Shown here in pieces: positions 28,091 through 37,073 of a stretch of 58,227 nt of DNA (the stretch's first letter is position 1; each line of letters begins with the position of its first letter). Under the pieces are notes generated by a model that saw nothing but the letters and a program-made list of their open reading frames with translations, was not told the origin of the DNA and searched no databases. Made by a program: the position numbers and the translations under genes. Origin of the DNA: Burkholderiales bacterium (GTDB lineage: Bacteria; Pseudomonadota; Gammaproteobacteria; Burkholderiales; Burkholderiaceae_C); the NCBI GenBank assembly GCA_003963005.1, contig RXJW01000142.1, positions 1 through 58,227 on the forward strand, written 5' to 3'.

Positions 28091-29592
28091 GGCGCACGCC
28101 CAGCGGGCCCGAGTCTCGCCAGCACGCGCTGACGCAGTGCCGGTGTGAGCACGCAGCCCCAGCTCACGACGCCCATCACGAGCATGGCGGCACTCACCTG
28201 CAGGGGCGCCTCGCCGGGCCACCCTGGAAGAGCAACCCCCACGATCCAGCCTGTCAACAGCCCGGCTGCGCCCACGATCAGCCCGGGCAGCAACGCCTCA
28301 CGCAACAAGGCCACCAGCGACATGGGCAGCACCGAGCGGCAGAAGTAGGCCAGGAACAGCATCGTGAACAAGACCGACACGAGGAGGTGCGAAGCGGCGA
28401 CCCCGACGATGCCACCCCAGCGGGCACCGAGGTACAAGGCCAGCAGGCCCACTGCGGCGCGGCTGATGGCGAACATGCCGGTATCACGGGTTCGCCCTGC
28501 GCCGTCGGTGACCAGCGCAGGCGCGTTCGTCAGCGAGTCCACCAGGGCGCCCAAAGCCACCAGGGTCAACACCAGGCCGCCGGTCTGTGCGTAGTCACGG
28601 CCCAACCAGTGCGTGAGAAACCAATCCCCCAGCAACAGCACGCCAACCACGGCCATGGCGTTGATGCCGAACACCAAGCGCATCCCCAACCCCATCAACT
28701 GCTGCACCTCGTCCTGACGGCCTTGGGCCAGCAGGGCGCTGCTGGCGGGGAAGAGCACCTGCGTCAGTCGAAACGTCGTCCCCATGATGCGATTCGCGAG
28801 CAGCACGGGCACCGTGTAGAGCGCCACCTGGCGCACGTCCAGCACGGCGGCGATGACGATCTTGTCTGAATGCTGGTACGAGAGCGACGCGAGGCGATTC
28901 AGATAGGCAAAGCCGCTGAAGGCGAGCAGTTCGTTGCGAAGCGCAGCGCGTGGCCAGCGCCAGCGCAAACCGGGGAGCAAACGCTGAACCATCACCACCA
29001 GTGCCCCCACCACCAGCAATGCAGCGCCGTTGCGCAGCCAGGTCACGCCCACCAGGTCGGCGCCCAGGAGCACGATGCCAGCCGTGCACAAAGGCACGAG
29101 CGAGCCGTTCACCACCTCCACACGGGCGCTCAGGTCGTAGCGCTGGAGGGCCTGCGGCACGCTCAGCAGGAAGCTGTAAAGCTGGCCGAGCAGGAAGCCG
29201 AGCGCCGTGATGCGCAGCACCTGCACGGCCTGGTCGCGCGCGTAGAGCCGCGCATCGACCAGCGCATCGACCAGCGGGCCTGCAAACATCCAGATCAGGA
29301 CCGCGCCCAAGAGACCGATGGCGACGTAAAAGGCCGCGCCCAGGCTCAGGACCTGCCAGGACTCCTCCTGCTCATCGCGGGCTTTCGCGGCGGCGAGGAA
29401 GCGGATGGAACCCGCAGTCAGGTTGAGATCAAGCACCGACAGGTAGCCTGTCACGCTGCTGAGGATGACGAGCAAACCGTACTGCGCATCACCCAAGCCC
29501 CGGATCAGGATGGGCACGGTGAACAGCATGACCAGCGCCGGCAAGACGGCGGCGACGAGGTTGTTCAGCGCGCTGCGCGCAAGCCCGGTCAT
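28087..29592 (-). CDS. Wzx-like flippase (oligosaccharide translocase)
   Basis: 501-residue polytopic membrane protein of the MOP/polysaccharide exporter superfamily, expected to flip the lipid-linked repeat unit across the inner membrane. About 12-14 hydrophobic segments are visible, beginning with NNLVAAVLPALVMLFTVPIL, and RGLGDAQYGLLVILSSV is a typical first loop. YQHSDKIVIAAVLDVRQVALYTVP resembles the conserved mid-protein segment of this superfamily. It stands between the polymerase-like gene and a GT4 gene on the same strand, the expected context. The symbol wzx is functionally likely but not given because flippases are poorly conserved. Confidence 0.9.
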   Translation of the reverse strand: MTGLARSALNNLVAAVLPALVMLFTVPILIRGLGDAQYGLLVILSSVTGYLSVLDLNLTAGSIRFLAAAKARDEQEESWQVLSLGAAFYVAIGLLGAVLIWMFAGPLVDALVDARLYARDQAVQVLRITALGFLLGQLYSFLLSVPQALQRYDLSARVEVVNGSLVPLCTAGIVLLGADLVGVTWLRNGAALLVVGALVVMVQRLLPGLRWRWPRAALRNELLAFSGFAYLNRLASLSYQHSDKIVIAAVLDVRQVALYTVPVLLANRIMGTTFRLTQVLFPASSALLAQGRQDEVQQLMGLGMRLVFGINAMAVVGVLLLGDWFLTHWLGRDYAQTGGLVLTLVALGALVDSLTNAPALVTDGAGRTRDTGMFAISRAAVGLLALYLGARWGGIVGVAASHLLVSVLFTMLFLAYFCRSVLPMSLVALLREALLPGLIVGAAGLLTGWIVGVALPGWPGEAPLQVSAAMLVMGVVSWGCVLTPALRQRVLARLGPAGRAP

Positions 29593-29609
29593 GAGCGACC
29601 TGCTGCGGC

Positions 29610-31037
29610 TCAGGCTGTGCGCCGCAAGGCCCGGGCCCGCGCCACGAAAAACGGCAACGCGAGGCAGACGCCGAGCAACTGCATGGTGCGGAATTGCACG
29701 GTGGGCGTGCCACCGAGAAAGTCGGGCAGCATGAACAACAGGCCCATGCAGGCACCAGCGACCAGCGCCTGTTCATCGGCCGTGCCACCCCCCAGGCTGC
29801 GGACACGCCGAACGAACGACAGCAAAGTGCCAGCCAGCAGGCAAAGCCCGATGAGACCCGTCTTCATGGCAATGTGCAGCAACCCGCTGTGCAGGAAGTT
29901 GCCCGGCCTGACCGGGTCCTGCCAGCCAATCTGGCGAGTGGCGGCATAGCGGCCCCAGGCGCCATTGCCCCAGATGGGGGACGCAAAGAACTCGTCGGCC
30001 GCCAACCGCAACTCCAGCACGCGGGCCCCTTCCGTGTGGTACCGACTGCCCCACAGGTCGTAGAAGAAGCCCATGAAGCCAAGCTTGTCAGTCTGGGTCC
30101 CGAGGCGGCGTGCAGCGACGAAACCAATGGCAGCAAAGAGGACCGGCGCAGCCAGAGCCACCGCTGCGAAACGCTGACGCGCGTTCAATTGCCACAGCAA
30201 CCAAGCGAACGCCATGACCAGCCCGAGCCAGGCCGTTCTGCGGAAAGACAGCACCACACAGGCGAGACCCAGACCGAGCACCGCGTAGTGCAAGGCACGG
30301 CGCCAGGGCGGCTCATTCTCGGCGCGGCGAATGAACAGCATCGATACGGCGATAGCCATGCCCAGCAGGCAGATCAGCGAATCACCGATCTCGAAGAACG
30401 TGAGCTTGACAGCAAGCTTTTCAACGTTCGCGTAGATGTTGGCGGGGTCCCCCCCAAACGCCGCCCAGCGGCCCAGACCGAACAGCGCCTTGAAGAACGC
30501 GGCGAGCTCGATGAACAGAGCCAGCCAATGAACCGCTCGACGCGTCTCGGCACCCGCGACCATCAAGGTGATCAGCAGGCCGACGATGGGGATCTGGATG
30601 AAGCCATTGGAGTCCAGGATCTCAGTGAGCGGCTGCTGCAGCAACAGGCCGACCATCACGTGGCAGAGCATCAAAATGAACCAGAGCAGGAACCAACGCT
30701 GGATCGTCGTCGGGGGTGCAGAAACTGCCGCGCGGGTGTCCCGGCGCTGGATGAGGCCATAGCGCGCCATGCTCATCCAGATGGCACCCAGCAGCAGGAG
30801 CCAGATCAGCACCGGAAAGAAGAGCTGACCGCTGCCGCGTGAGTAGATCGTCGATGCAGCTCCCTCCACCACCCCGTATCGCGAACTGCTGAAGGTGAAG
30901 ATCACGCTCAAGTAGGCGAACGCGGGGAGCAGCGGGAACTGCCACGCGAAACCTGCCAATGCAATCAACAAGCCAGCAGCGCCCAGCGCGATCAGGTACG
31001 GCAGTGAGTAGTAGAAAGCGATCAGCAGGTAGTCCAT
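29610..31037 (-). CDS. Wzy-like polymerase / O-antigen ligase family membrane protein
   Basis: 475-residue protein with about 11-12 hydrophobic segments. The loop between SPIWGNGAWGRYAATRQIGW and PGNFLHSGLLHIAMKTGLIG resembles the large periplasmic loop of the O-antigen ligase/polymerase superfamily, with a conserved His in an H-S/N-x-L context. FRRTAWLGLVMAFAWLL is another family segment. Position directly after fcl (3 bp) and before the flippase supports a polymerase role joining repeat units in the periplasm. Ligase and polymerase cannot be separated by sequence alone. Confidence 0.87.
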   Translation of the reverse strand: MDYLLIAFYYSLPYLIALGAAGLLIALAGFAWQFPLLPAFAYLSVIFTFSSSRYGVVEGAASTIYSRGSGQLFFPVLIWLLLLGAIWMSMARYGLIQRRDTRAAVSAPPTTIQRWFLLWFILMLCHVMVGLLLQQPLTEILDSNGFIQIPIVGLLITLMVAGAETRRAVHWLALFIELAAFFKALFGLGRWAAFGGDPANIYANVEKLAVKLTFFEIGDSLICLLGMAIAVSMLFIRRAENEPPWRRALHYAVLGLGLACVVLSFRRTAWLGLVMAFAWLLWQLNARQRFAAVALAAPVLFAAIGFVAARRLGTQTDKLGFMGFFYDLWGSRYHTEGARVLELRLAADEFFASPIWGNGAWGRYAATRQIGWQDPVRPGNFLHSGLLHIAMKTGLIGLCLLAGTLLSFVRRVRSLGGGTADEQALVAGACMGLLFMLPDFLGGTPTVQFRTMQLLGVCLALPFFVARARALRRTA

Positions 31038-31040
31038 CGA

Positions 31041-31979
31041 TCAGCCCTGACGCTTCACGAAATCCGCATACGCGAGCGCGACCCCTTCCCTCAGCCCCGT
31101 CTTCGCCCGCCAGCCGCGGCTGGCCAGCAGGCTGACGTCCATCAGCTTGCGCGGCGTGCCGTCGGGCTTGGTGGTGTCGAACACGAGCTCGCCCTGGAAG
31201 CCCACCACCTCGCACACGAGCGTGGCGAGGTCGCGGATGGAGACGTCCTCGCCCACACCCACGTTGGTGAGGATGTCCTCGGCACCGGTTTCCATCAGGT
31301 GCACGCAGGCATCGGCCAGGTCGTCGACGTACAGGAACTCGCGCAGCGGCGTGCCCGTGCCCCAGACGACCAGTTCCCGGTCGCCACGCAGCTTGGCCTC
31401 GTGGGCCTTGCGGATGAGCGCGGGCAGCACGTGGCTGCTTTGCAGGTCGTAGTTGTCGTTGGGGCCGTAGAGGTTGGTCGGCATCGCGCTGACGTACTGC
31501 CGGCCGTACTGGCGGTTGTAGCTTTCGCAGAGCTTGATGCCGGCGATCTTGGCGATGGCGTAGGGTTCGTTGGTGGGCTCCAGCGGCCCGGTCAGCAGGC
31601 TCTCTTCCTTCAGCGGCTGCGGCGCGAGCTTGGGATAGATGCACGACGAGCCGAGGAACATCAGCCGCTGCACGCCTGCGAGGTGGGCGCCGTGGATGAG
31701 GTTGGCCTCGATCATCAGGTTCTGGTACAGGAACTCGGCGCGGTAGACGTTGTTGGCCTGGATGCCGCCAACCTTGGCCGCGGCGATGAAGAGGTAGTCG
31801 GGCTTCTGGGCCTGCAGCCAGTCGTGGACGGCACGCTGGTCGAGCAGGTCGAGCTGCTGCCGCGTGGCGGTGAGCACCTGGGTGTAGCCGCCAGCCTGCA
31901 GGCGGCGCACGAGGGCGGAGCCAACCATGCCGCGGTGGCCGGCGACGAAGATACGCGCGTCTTTGGCGATGCTGCTCAT
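31041..31979 (-). CDS. fcl: GDP-L-fucose synthase
   Basis: Converts GDP-4-keto-6-deoxymannose to GDP-L-fucose by epimerisation and NADPH reduction. 312 residues. The NADP motif is [16 protein letters not shown], followed by [21 protein letters not shown] and [20 protein letters not shown] with the catalytic Tyr/Lys. [12 protein letters not shown] and [20 protein letters not shown] are strong family signatures. It lies 7 bp after gmd, giving a two-gene fucose module that uses GDP-mannose from ManC, encoded 20 kb away in the plus half of the locus. Confidence 0.97.
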   Translation of the reverse strand: MSSIAKDARIFVAGHRGMVGSALVRRLQAGGYTQVLTATRQQLDLLDQRAVHDWLQAQKPDYLFIAAAKVGGIQANNVYRAEFLYQNLMIEANLIHGAHLAGVQRLMFLGSSCIYPKLAPQPLKEESLLTGPLEPTNEPYAIAKIAGIKLCESYNRQYGRQYVSAMPTNLYGPNDNYDLQSSHVLPALIRKAHEAKLRGDRELVVWGTGTPLREFLYVDDLADACVHLMETGAEDILTNVGVGEDVSIRDLATLVCEVVGFQGELVFDTTKPDGTPRKLMDVSLLASRGWRAKTGLREGVALAYADFVKRQG

Positions 31980-31986
31980 CTCGCGG

Positions 31987-33111
31987 TCATTCGTTGTAGT
32001 CGTAGGCCTGGAAGCCAGCGAGCTTGACGAGGCTGTCGCGGCGGGCGGAGGTGTAGTCGGCAGACACCATCTCGGCCACCAGCTCGCGCAGCGTGGTCTT
32101 GGGCACCCAGCCGAGCTTTTCCTTGGCCTTGGTGGGGTCGCCCAGCAGGGTCTCGACTTCGGTGGGGCGGTAGTAGCGCGGGTCCACCTTCACGATGACG
32201 TCGCCGACCTTGCACTTGGCCTTGTCGCCCTCGACCTTGGCCACGCGGCCGATCTCCTGCTCGCCCTGGCCTTCGAAGGCCACGGTGATGCCGAGCTCGG
32301 CAGCCGCGAACTCGACGAACTGGCGCACGCTGTACTGCACGCCGGTGGCGATGACGAAGTCCTCGGCCTGCTCCTGCTGCAGCATCATCCACTGCATCTC
32401 GACGTAGTCCTTGGCGTGGCCCCAGTCGCGCAGGGCGCTGAGGTTGCCGAGGTACAGGCAGTCCTGCAGGCCGAGCGCGATGCGGGCGATGGCGCGGGTG
32501 ATCTTGCGGGTGACGAAGGTCTCGCCGCGCAGCGGGCTCTCGTGGTTGAACAGGATGCCGTTGCAGGCGTACATGCCGTAGGCCTCGCGGTAGTTCACCG
32601 TGATCCAGTAGGCGTACATCTTGGCCACCGCGTAGGGGCTGCGCGGATAGAAGGGCGTGGTTTCCTTCTGCGGAATCTCCTGCACCAGGCCGTAGAGCTC
32701 GGAGGTGGAGGCCTGGTAGAAGCGGGTCTTCTTCTCCAGGCCCAGGATGCGGATGGCCTCCAGCAGACGCAGCGTGCCGATGCCATCGGCGTCGGCCGCG
32801 TACTCGGGCTGCTCGAAGCTCACGGCCACGTGGCTCATGGCACCGAGGTTGTAGATCTCGTCCGGCTGGGTCTCCTGGACGATGCGGATCAGGTTGGTGG
32901 AGTCGGTCAGGTCGCCGTAGTGCAGCTTGAAACGCTGGTTGTCAACGTGCGGGTCCTGGTAGAGGTGATCCACGCGGTCGGTGTTGAACAGGCTGCTGCG
33001 CCGCTTGATGCCATGCACCACGTAGCCCTTGGACAGCAGGAGTTCGGCGAGGTAGGCGCCGTCTTGGCCGGTCACGCCGGTGATCAGCGCAACTTTCTTG
33101 GGACTGCTCAT
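31987..33111 (-). CDS. gmd: GDP-mannose 4,6-dehydratase
   Basis: First committed step to GDP-L-fucose. 374 residues. The nucleotide motif is [20 protein letters not shown], the signature [20 protein letters not shown] follows, and the catalytic Tyr/Lys are in [31 protein letters not shown] and [18 protein letters not shown] are further hallmarks. The C-terminal [20 protein letters not shown] is present, so the gene is complete. It follows epsI after 23 bp and is followed by fcl. Confidence 0.98.
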   Translation of the reverse strand: MSSPKKVALITGVTGQDGAYLAELLLSKGYVVHGIKRRSSLFNTDRVDHLYQDPHVDNQRFKLHYGDLTDSTNLIRIVQETQPDEIYNLGAMSHVAVSFEQPEYAADADGIGTLRLLEAIRILGLEKKTRFYQASTSELYGLVQEIPQKETTPFYPRSPYAVAKMYAYWITVNYREAYGMYACNGILFNHESPLRGETFVTRKITRAIARIALGLQDCLYLGNLSALRDWGHAKDYVEMQWMMLQQEQAEDFVIATGVQYSVRQFVEFAAAELGITVAFEGQGEQEIGRVAKVEGDKAKCKVGDVIVKVDPRYYRPTEVETLLGDPTKAKEKLGWVPKTTLRELVAEMVSADYTSARRDSLVKLAGFQAYDYNE

Positions 33112-33134
33112 GATGGAAGTGAGATCGAAGAAGA

Positions 33135-33836
33135 CTAGCCAGCCAGACTGCTGCCGAATACGCGCACCCGCGAGGGATGCGGCATGGCGGCACGCATGTC
33201 GGCGATGAAACGGGCCTGATCGCGGTAGCCCGCGTCGGCGTCTGGGTTGATGCTGGAAACGCGGACCAGCATGCCGTCAGGAATCAAGCCCCGGAGGCCA
33301 TAGCTGAGCTGGGCGAACTTCTGCTGCTGACCGGATACGGCCACGCGCTCGCCAACGATGAACCAGAAGGTCACCGGCTCGTAACGTTGCCCGAGCTTGG
33401 CAAGCATGTGCCGCACCGGCAGTTGAGCACCACCCACATCGATGCTGGTGTACTCGGCAGACAAGATGTCAAAGCCCTGGGCTGGGTAGCAGACATCAGG
33501 CCGGTGCGCACGCGTAGCGTCCGACTGGTCACCACCATAGGCGATGGAGAGCATGATGCGCTCGCCGCTGGGGCCGACGTAGGTGCGGCTCAGGGTCTGC
33601 GCATAGAGCGACTTCAGCATGGCCTCGACATCTGGCGAAACGATGCTCACCGGCAGGTTAGGGTCCAGGCGCCAGTCACCGAAGGCCTTGGGAAAGAGGG
33701 TCTCCAACTCGACCTTTTCATGCTGATCAGCGATGTGCACCGTAGGGCGCGTGACATGGCCCAACACCGACGCCGACACCAACAGCAGGGCTGCGAGCAC
33801 GGCCCGCAGTCGCACCGGCGTGATCACGCCGCTCAT
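33135..33836 (-). CDS. epsI: EpsI family protein (exosortase-associated)
   Basis: 233-residue EpsI protein, the usual partner of exosortase. An N-terminal membrane/signal segment ([20 protein letters not shown]) precedes a periplasmic domain. Family motifs are [30 protein letters not shown] and the conserved [20 protein letters not shown] and the C-terminal ADMRAAMP are also typical. EpsI may process or assist export of polymer or PEP-CTERM proteins; its exact activity is not settled. The start overlaps the xrtB stop by 4 bp, which fits the separate exosortase B type rather than a fused exosortase-EpsI. Confidence 0.93.
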   Translation of the reverse strand: MSGVITPVRLRAVLAALLLVSASVLGHVTRPTVHIADQHEKVELETLFPKAFGDWRLDPNLPVSIVSPDVEAMLKSLYAQTLSRTYVGPSGERIMLSIAYGGDQSDATRAHRPDVCYPAQGFDILSAEYTSIDVGGAQLPVRHMLAKLGQRYEPVTFWFIVGERVAVSGQQQKFAQLSYGLRGLIPDGMLVRVSSINPDADAGYRDQARFIADMRAAMPHPSRVRVFGSSLAG

Positions 33837-34720
33837 GCCGCACCTCGCTCGCGCTTGAAGAAAACGCTGAGCAGTCTGTCGAGCGCAAGCATGAGCATCA
33901 GCGCGATCATGAAGAGGACCATGCCCGCGAACCCGTGCACAAAACCTTGTCCCGCCTCATCCCCGAAGTAGTAGGTGACCAGCACGAGAATCATGACCCG
34001 CCCGATGTTGGCGCAGAACGCGATAGGCACCAGCATGACCGCCAAGGTGACATTGCGAGCGATCGAGGTGTAGCGCATGAGGTTCATGTACAGCATGCCC
34101 AGCGCTTCGAGGGTGAACATGGAGTTCAAACCGGCACAGGCGTCCGCCACCATCAGCTGGTACTGCCCCACTGTGAGCATCACGCCCGAGCGGCCGACCG
34201 GATAGCCCATGGCGTACAGAAGGTTGCTGGCCACCAGCGACACGGCCGATTTGAGCGGTGCCGTCACTGCGGCCACCAAGGCCTCGGGCAGCGGCACCAT
34301 GAACAGCATGAAGAACAGCGGAAACCAGATCACACGCAACCCGCGCCAGCCCTTGAAGAGCAAGGCCAGTCCGGCAAGAACCCAGATCTGGGAACCGATG
34401 GAAAAGATCCAGATATCCTGCGCGCGCCCAATCGCGTACAGCAGCGAGCCGATCACAAGCAGAGCCACTGCACTGACCGTAGCCGGCTGCGATGTCATCT
34501 CGGTCAGCGTGTACCGCAGGCCGAACAGCAGCCACAGGCTGACTGCGAAGATGATCGGCCCGTGTCCCTGCTCATCGCTGCGCCAGATGGTCTGGCTCAG
34601 CTCCAGATACTCAGGCACGTAGACCACGAGCAGCCCGAGCACGACGAGCAGCAGCGCTGGCAGGTCGACGTTGGCAGGAAGCAGAGGCCGGCGGCCGGTC
34701 TGCGGTGCGGTCGCGGACAT
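33833..34720 (-). CDS. xrtB: Exosortase B (XrtB)
   Basis: 295-residue integral membrane cysteine transpeptidase/protease of the exosortase family, expected to cleave and sort PEP-CTERM proteins. About eight hydrophobic segments. The three invariant residues are seen: Cys195 in ADACAGLNSM, Arg241 in CANIGRVMIL and His262 in FVHGFAGMVL. The ATG at 34720 (MSATAPQTGRR) was chosen because upstream codons to 34861 run into epsG. Its place between epsG and epsI is the standard exosortase B arrangement. No PEP-CTERM protein was found in the window, so its substrates are encoded elsewhere. Confidence 0.95.
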   Translation of the reverse strand: MSATAPQTGRRPLLPANVDLPALLLVVLGLLVVYVPEYLELSQTIWRSDEQGHGPIIFAVSLWLLFGLRYTLTEMTSQPATVSAVALLVIGSLLYAIGRAQDIWIFSIGSQIWVLAGLALLFKGWRGLRVIWFPLFFMLFMVPLPEALVAAVTAPLKSAVSLVASNLLYAMGYPVGRSGVMLTVGQYQLMVADACAGLNSMFTLEALGMLYMNLMRYTSIARNVTLAVMLVPIAFCANIGRVMILVLVTYYFGDEAGQGFVHGFAGMVLFMIALMLMLALDRLLSVFFKRERGAA

Positions 34721-34737
34721 CACGGGAACTCTCGCGG

Positions 34738-35619
34738 TCAGAATTCGTTGACCACCGCGCCCAGCAGTTGCACCGAACTGCCGGCCATGCTTGCCACGAG
34801 GTCCTGCAGCGCCGACACCTTGTTCTCGTGCTTGCGAGTGAGCACGAGCGCCGCACCGCACTTGGCGGCAACAACACAGGCGTCCGAACCCAGGGAGGCA
34901 GCCGCCGTGTCGATGACCACATGGTCGAACTTCGCCGTGAGCTCGCGCACCAACAGGCCGAATGCCGGGCGCTCGATGAGTTCGAGCGGGTTGGGTGGGA
35001 TCGGGCCGCAGGGCAGGACAAACAGGCCCTGCACGCCCTCGACGGCCTGGATGACCTGCGTCTCGGAGCGCCCAGACAGCAGTGAAGACAGGCCCGCTGT
35101 ATTGCTGACCTTGAAAACCTCATGCTGGCGCGGGCCGCGAAGGTCGGCATCAACGATCAGCGTGCGTCCGCCGAGTTGGGCAAGTGCCACTGCGAGATTG
35201 GCTGCGAAGTACGTCTTGCCGTCTCCCGTGGAGGGACTGATGACGGCAAGTGCCTGGCGCACGGCGTCAGGCTTGGCCAGCCGCATCGTCACTTGGCTGC
35301 GCACCGCACGGATCGCTTCAGCCTGCACGGAGAACGGCTGCAGGAGCGTGACCAGTTCGGGGCTGGCGATGCGGCGCTCGGCATTGGCCAGCGGATAGTG
35401 GAATTGCTGGGCCAGCGCGTTGAGCACGTCGTCCGGGCTGGCCAGGCCAAGCGTCACGGCGGCCTCGCCAAAGCGCACCCCATGTTCGCGCTGGTAGCTC
35501 AGCACCTTCTCAACTTCAGCGGCGCTGAGGTTGCGCGCATCGCGGATCAGGTCGCCGATGGGGCGGTCGTGCAGGTCGGCAGCGGCGTTCACGGAAGCTC
35601 CAGAGGTTGCGGCGTTCAT
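34738..35619 (-). CDS. epsG: EpsG, chain-length-determinant tyrosine kinase with an N-terminal MshEN-like region
   Basis: 293-residue cytoplasmic ATPase/kinase partner of EpsF, equivalent to the kinase half of Wzc. Walker A is SPSTGDGKT (128-136), Walker A' is LIVDADLRGPR (154-164) and a Walker B-like VVIDTAAA follows. Residues 20-72 hold two 24-residue repeats with a 5-residue spacer (motif I 20-43 ending in SYQ, spacer REHGV, motif II 49-72 ending in AQQ). This layout resembles the MshEN c-di-GMP-binding domain; motif II keeps R49-x-G51 and G58, while motif I has Pro20 and Arg29 where Arg and Gly are expected. The C-terminus (LLGAVVNEF) lacks the usual tyrosine cluster. The ATG at 35619 lies 4 bp after epsF. 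Confidence 0.92.
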   Translation of the reverse strand: MNAATSGASVNAAADLHDRPIGDLIRDARNLSAAEVEKVLSYQREHGVRFGEAAVTLGLASPDDVLNALAQQFHYPLANAERRIASPELVTLLQPFSVQAEAIRAVRSQVTMRLAKPDAVRQALAVISPSTGDGKTYFAANLAVALAQLGGRTLIVDADLRGPRQHEVFKVSNTAGLSSLLSGRSETQVIQAVEGVQGLFVLPCGPIPPNPLELIERPAFGLLVRELTAKFDHVVIDTAAASLGSDACVVAAKCGAALVLTRKHENKVSALQDLVASMAGSSVQLLGAVVNEF

Positions 35620-35623
35620 CGGA

Positions 35624-37054
35624 TCAAGCTCCCTTGCCCGGCGCCTGGCCAAGGAGTCGCTGCTGCATCAGATTGGCCGTGGTGGCCTTGCGGAACAGAT
35701 GCCGCGCATCTGGCGATGGCAACACGCCGATGATCGGCAGTGCCACAGCCTGGGCGACGTCCTCAGCGCTGCGCACACGGCGATCCAGCATTTCCGTCGC
35801 GATCACAACCGCCACTGCCAGCAGCGTGCCGGCGAACACAGCCACAGCCATGTTCAGGATCAGGCGCGGCGAAGTAGGTTCCACTGGCGCGACAGCCTGC
35901 GACAGCACAGAGACGTTGCTCTGGGTGGCCAGGCTTTCCATCGTGGACTGGTTCAGGCGAGTCATGATCTGGTCGTAGGTCCGCTGGGCGTTCTCGACGT
36001 CACGGACAAGCACAGCTCCGTCGTCGCGTACGGCCTTCATCTGAAGCACCTTGGCACGCTGGGCCTCCAGTTGTGCCTTGATCTCGCCAGCGCGTTGCTG
36101 GTTGATGTTGTTGGCGATGCCTAGAGAGCTGGAGACCTTGGCGGTTTCAGTCTCGATGCGGGTCTTGAGTTCGGCCAGATTGGCCCGCGTCTCGATGACC
36201 TGAGGGTTCTTGTCGCCCAGCTTGGCGGTGAGTTCCTGCAGCTTGGCTTCCAAGCGTGCCTGATCGGCCTTGAGGCCGGCAATGAGCGGGTTGTTCAGCA
36301 CTTCCTGCATGCGGTCAGCGCCATTGCCTCGCGCGGCTGCCTGGCGGCTGACTGAATCGGAGGCCAGTGATTGAAGCCCGACGTACTGGCTGGACAGTTC
36401 GTTCAGTCGACTGTTCTCAACGTCCAGGCGCTCGTCGGTCGCGATGATGCCCTTCTCCTTCTGGAACTCGGAGAGCTTGCTCTGCGCCTTTTCCAGCACT
36501 TCACGGGCTTCCTTTGCCCGCTGGTCAAAGAACGACGAGTACAAACGCGCCGGCTCGACACGCATCTCGATATTGGTTTCCAGATAGGCCTGCACAAAGG
36601 CGTTGGCGAGCGCCGCTGCAAACTTCGGATCGGCGGCTTTGTAGGTGACCGTGACCACGTTGGACTCACGCGAAGGTTTCACGTCGAGCGACCGTTGGAA
36701 CACGGTGCCAAGCCATTGCTCGATGGAGCCTTCGCCCTTGGTGGCGCTCTGCCACTGCTCGCGGATCTGCGGGTTCTCGGTGAGCTTCAGGTTGCGCACG
36801 ACCTTGAAAGCGACGCGGTCGCTCTGGATCACGTCGATTTGCGTCGCCACCACACTCGGGTTCATGCCACCTGCATACAACACGGCCGACAGCGGGTCGG
36901 GCTTGCTGGAGTCGATGACGACCGAGGCTGCCGCCGTGTAGCTCTTGGGCCAGGCGAGGCTGACCACCAGCGCCACCAGCACGATGCCTGCGAACACGCC
37001 GAGCGCCACTTTGTAGCGCGCGCGCAGGATGGCCAGGAATTGGACGAAGTTCAT
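35624..37054 (-). CDS. epsF: EpsF, chain-length determinant / co-polymerase (Wzz domain)
   Basis: 476-residue inner-membrane polysaccharide co-polymerase. Membrane segments are VALGVFAGIVLVALVVSLAW near residues 16-35 and LILNMAVAVFAGTLLAVAVV near residue 415. Between them lies a long periplasmic coiled coil rich in Gln, Glu, Lys and Ala (around QADQARLEAKLQELTAKLGD). The conserved proline-rich start of the second membrane segment is PVEPTSPRLI. The short cytoplasmic tail (RVRSAEDVAQAVALPIIGVLP) would contact EpsG. It controls polymer length together with EpsG. The ATG at 37054 was chosen because it precedes the first membrane segment directly. Confidence 0.95.
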   Translation of the reverse strand: MNFVQFLAILRARYKVALGVFAGIVLVALVVSLAWPKSYTAAASVVIDSSKPDPLSAVLYAGGMNPSVVATQIDVIQSDRVAFKVVRNLKLTENPQIREQWQSATKGEGSIEQWLGTVFQRSLDVKPSRESNVVTVTYKAADPKFAAALANAFVQAYLETNIEMRVEPARLYSSFFDQRAKEAREVLEKAQSKLSEFQKEKGIIATDERLDVENSRLNELSSQYVGLQSLASDSVSRQAAARGNGADRMQEVLNNPLIAGLKADQARLEAKLQELTAKLGDKNPQVIETRANLAELKTRIETETAKVSSSLGIANNINQQRAGEIKAQLEAQRAKVLQMKAVRDDGAVLVRDVENAQRTYDQIMTRLNQSTMESLATQSNVSVLSQAVAPVEPTSPRLILNMAVAVFAGTLLAVAVVIATEMLDRRVRSAEDVAQAVALPIIGVLPSPDARHLFRKATTANLMQQRLLGQAPGKGA

Positions 37055-37073
37055 TGCTGCAGATCCCTCGGGT

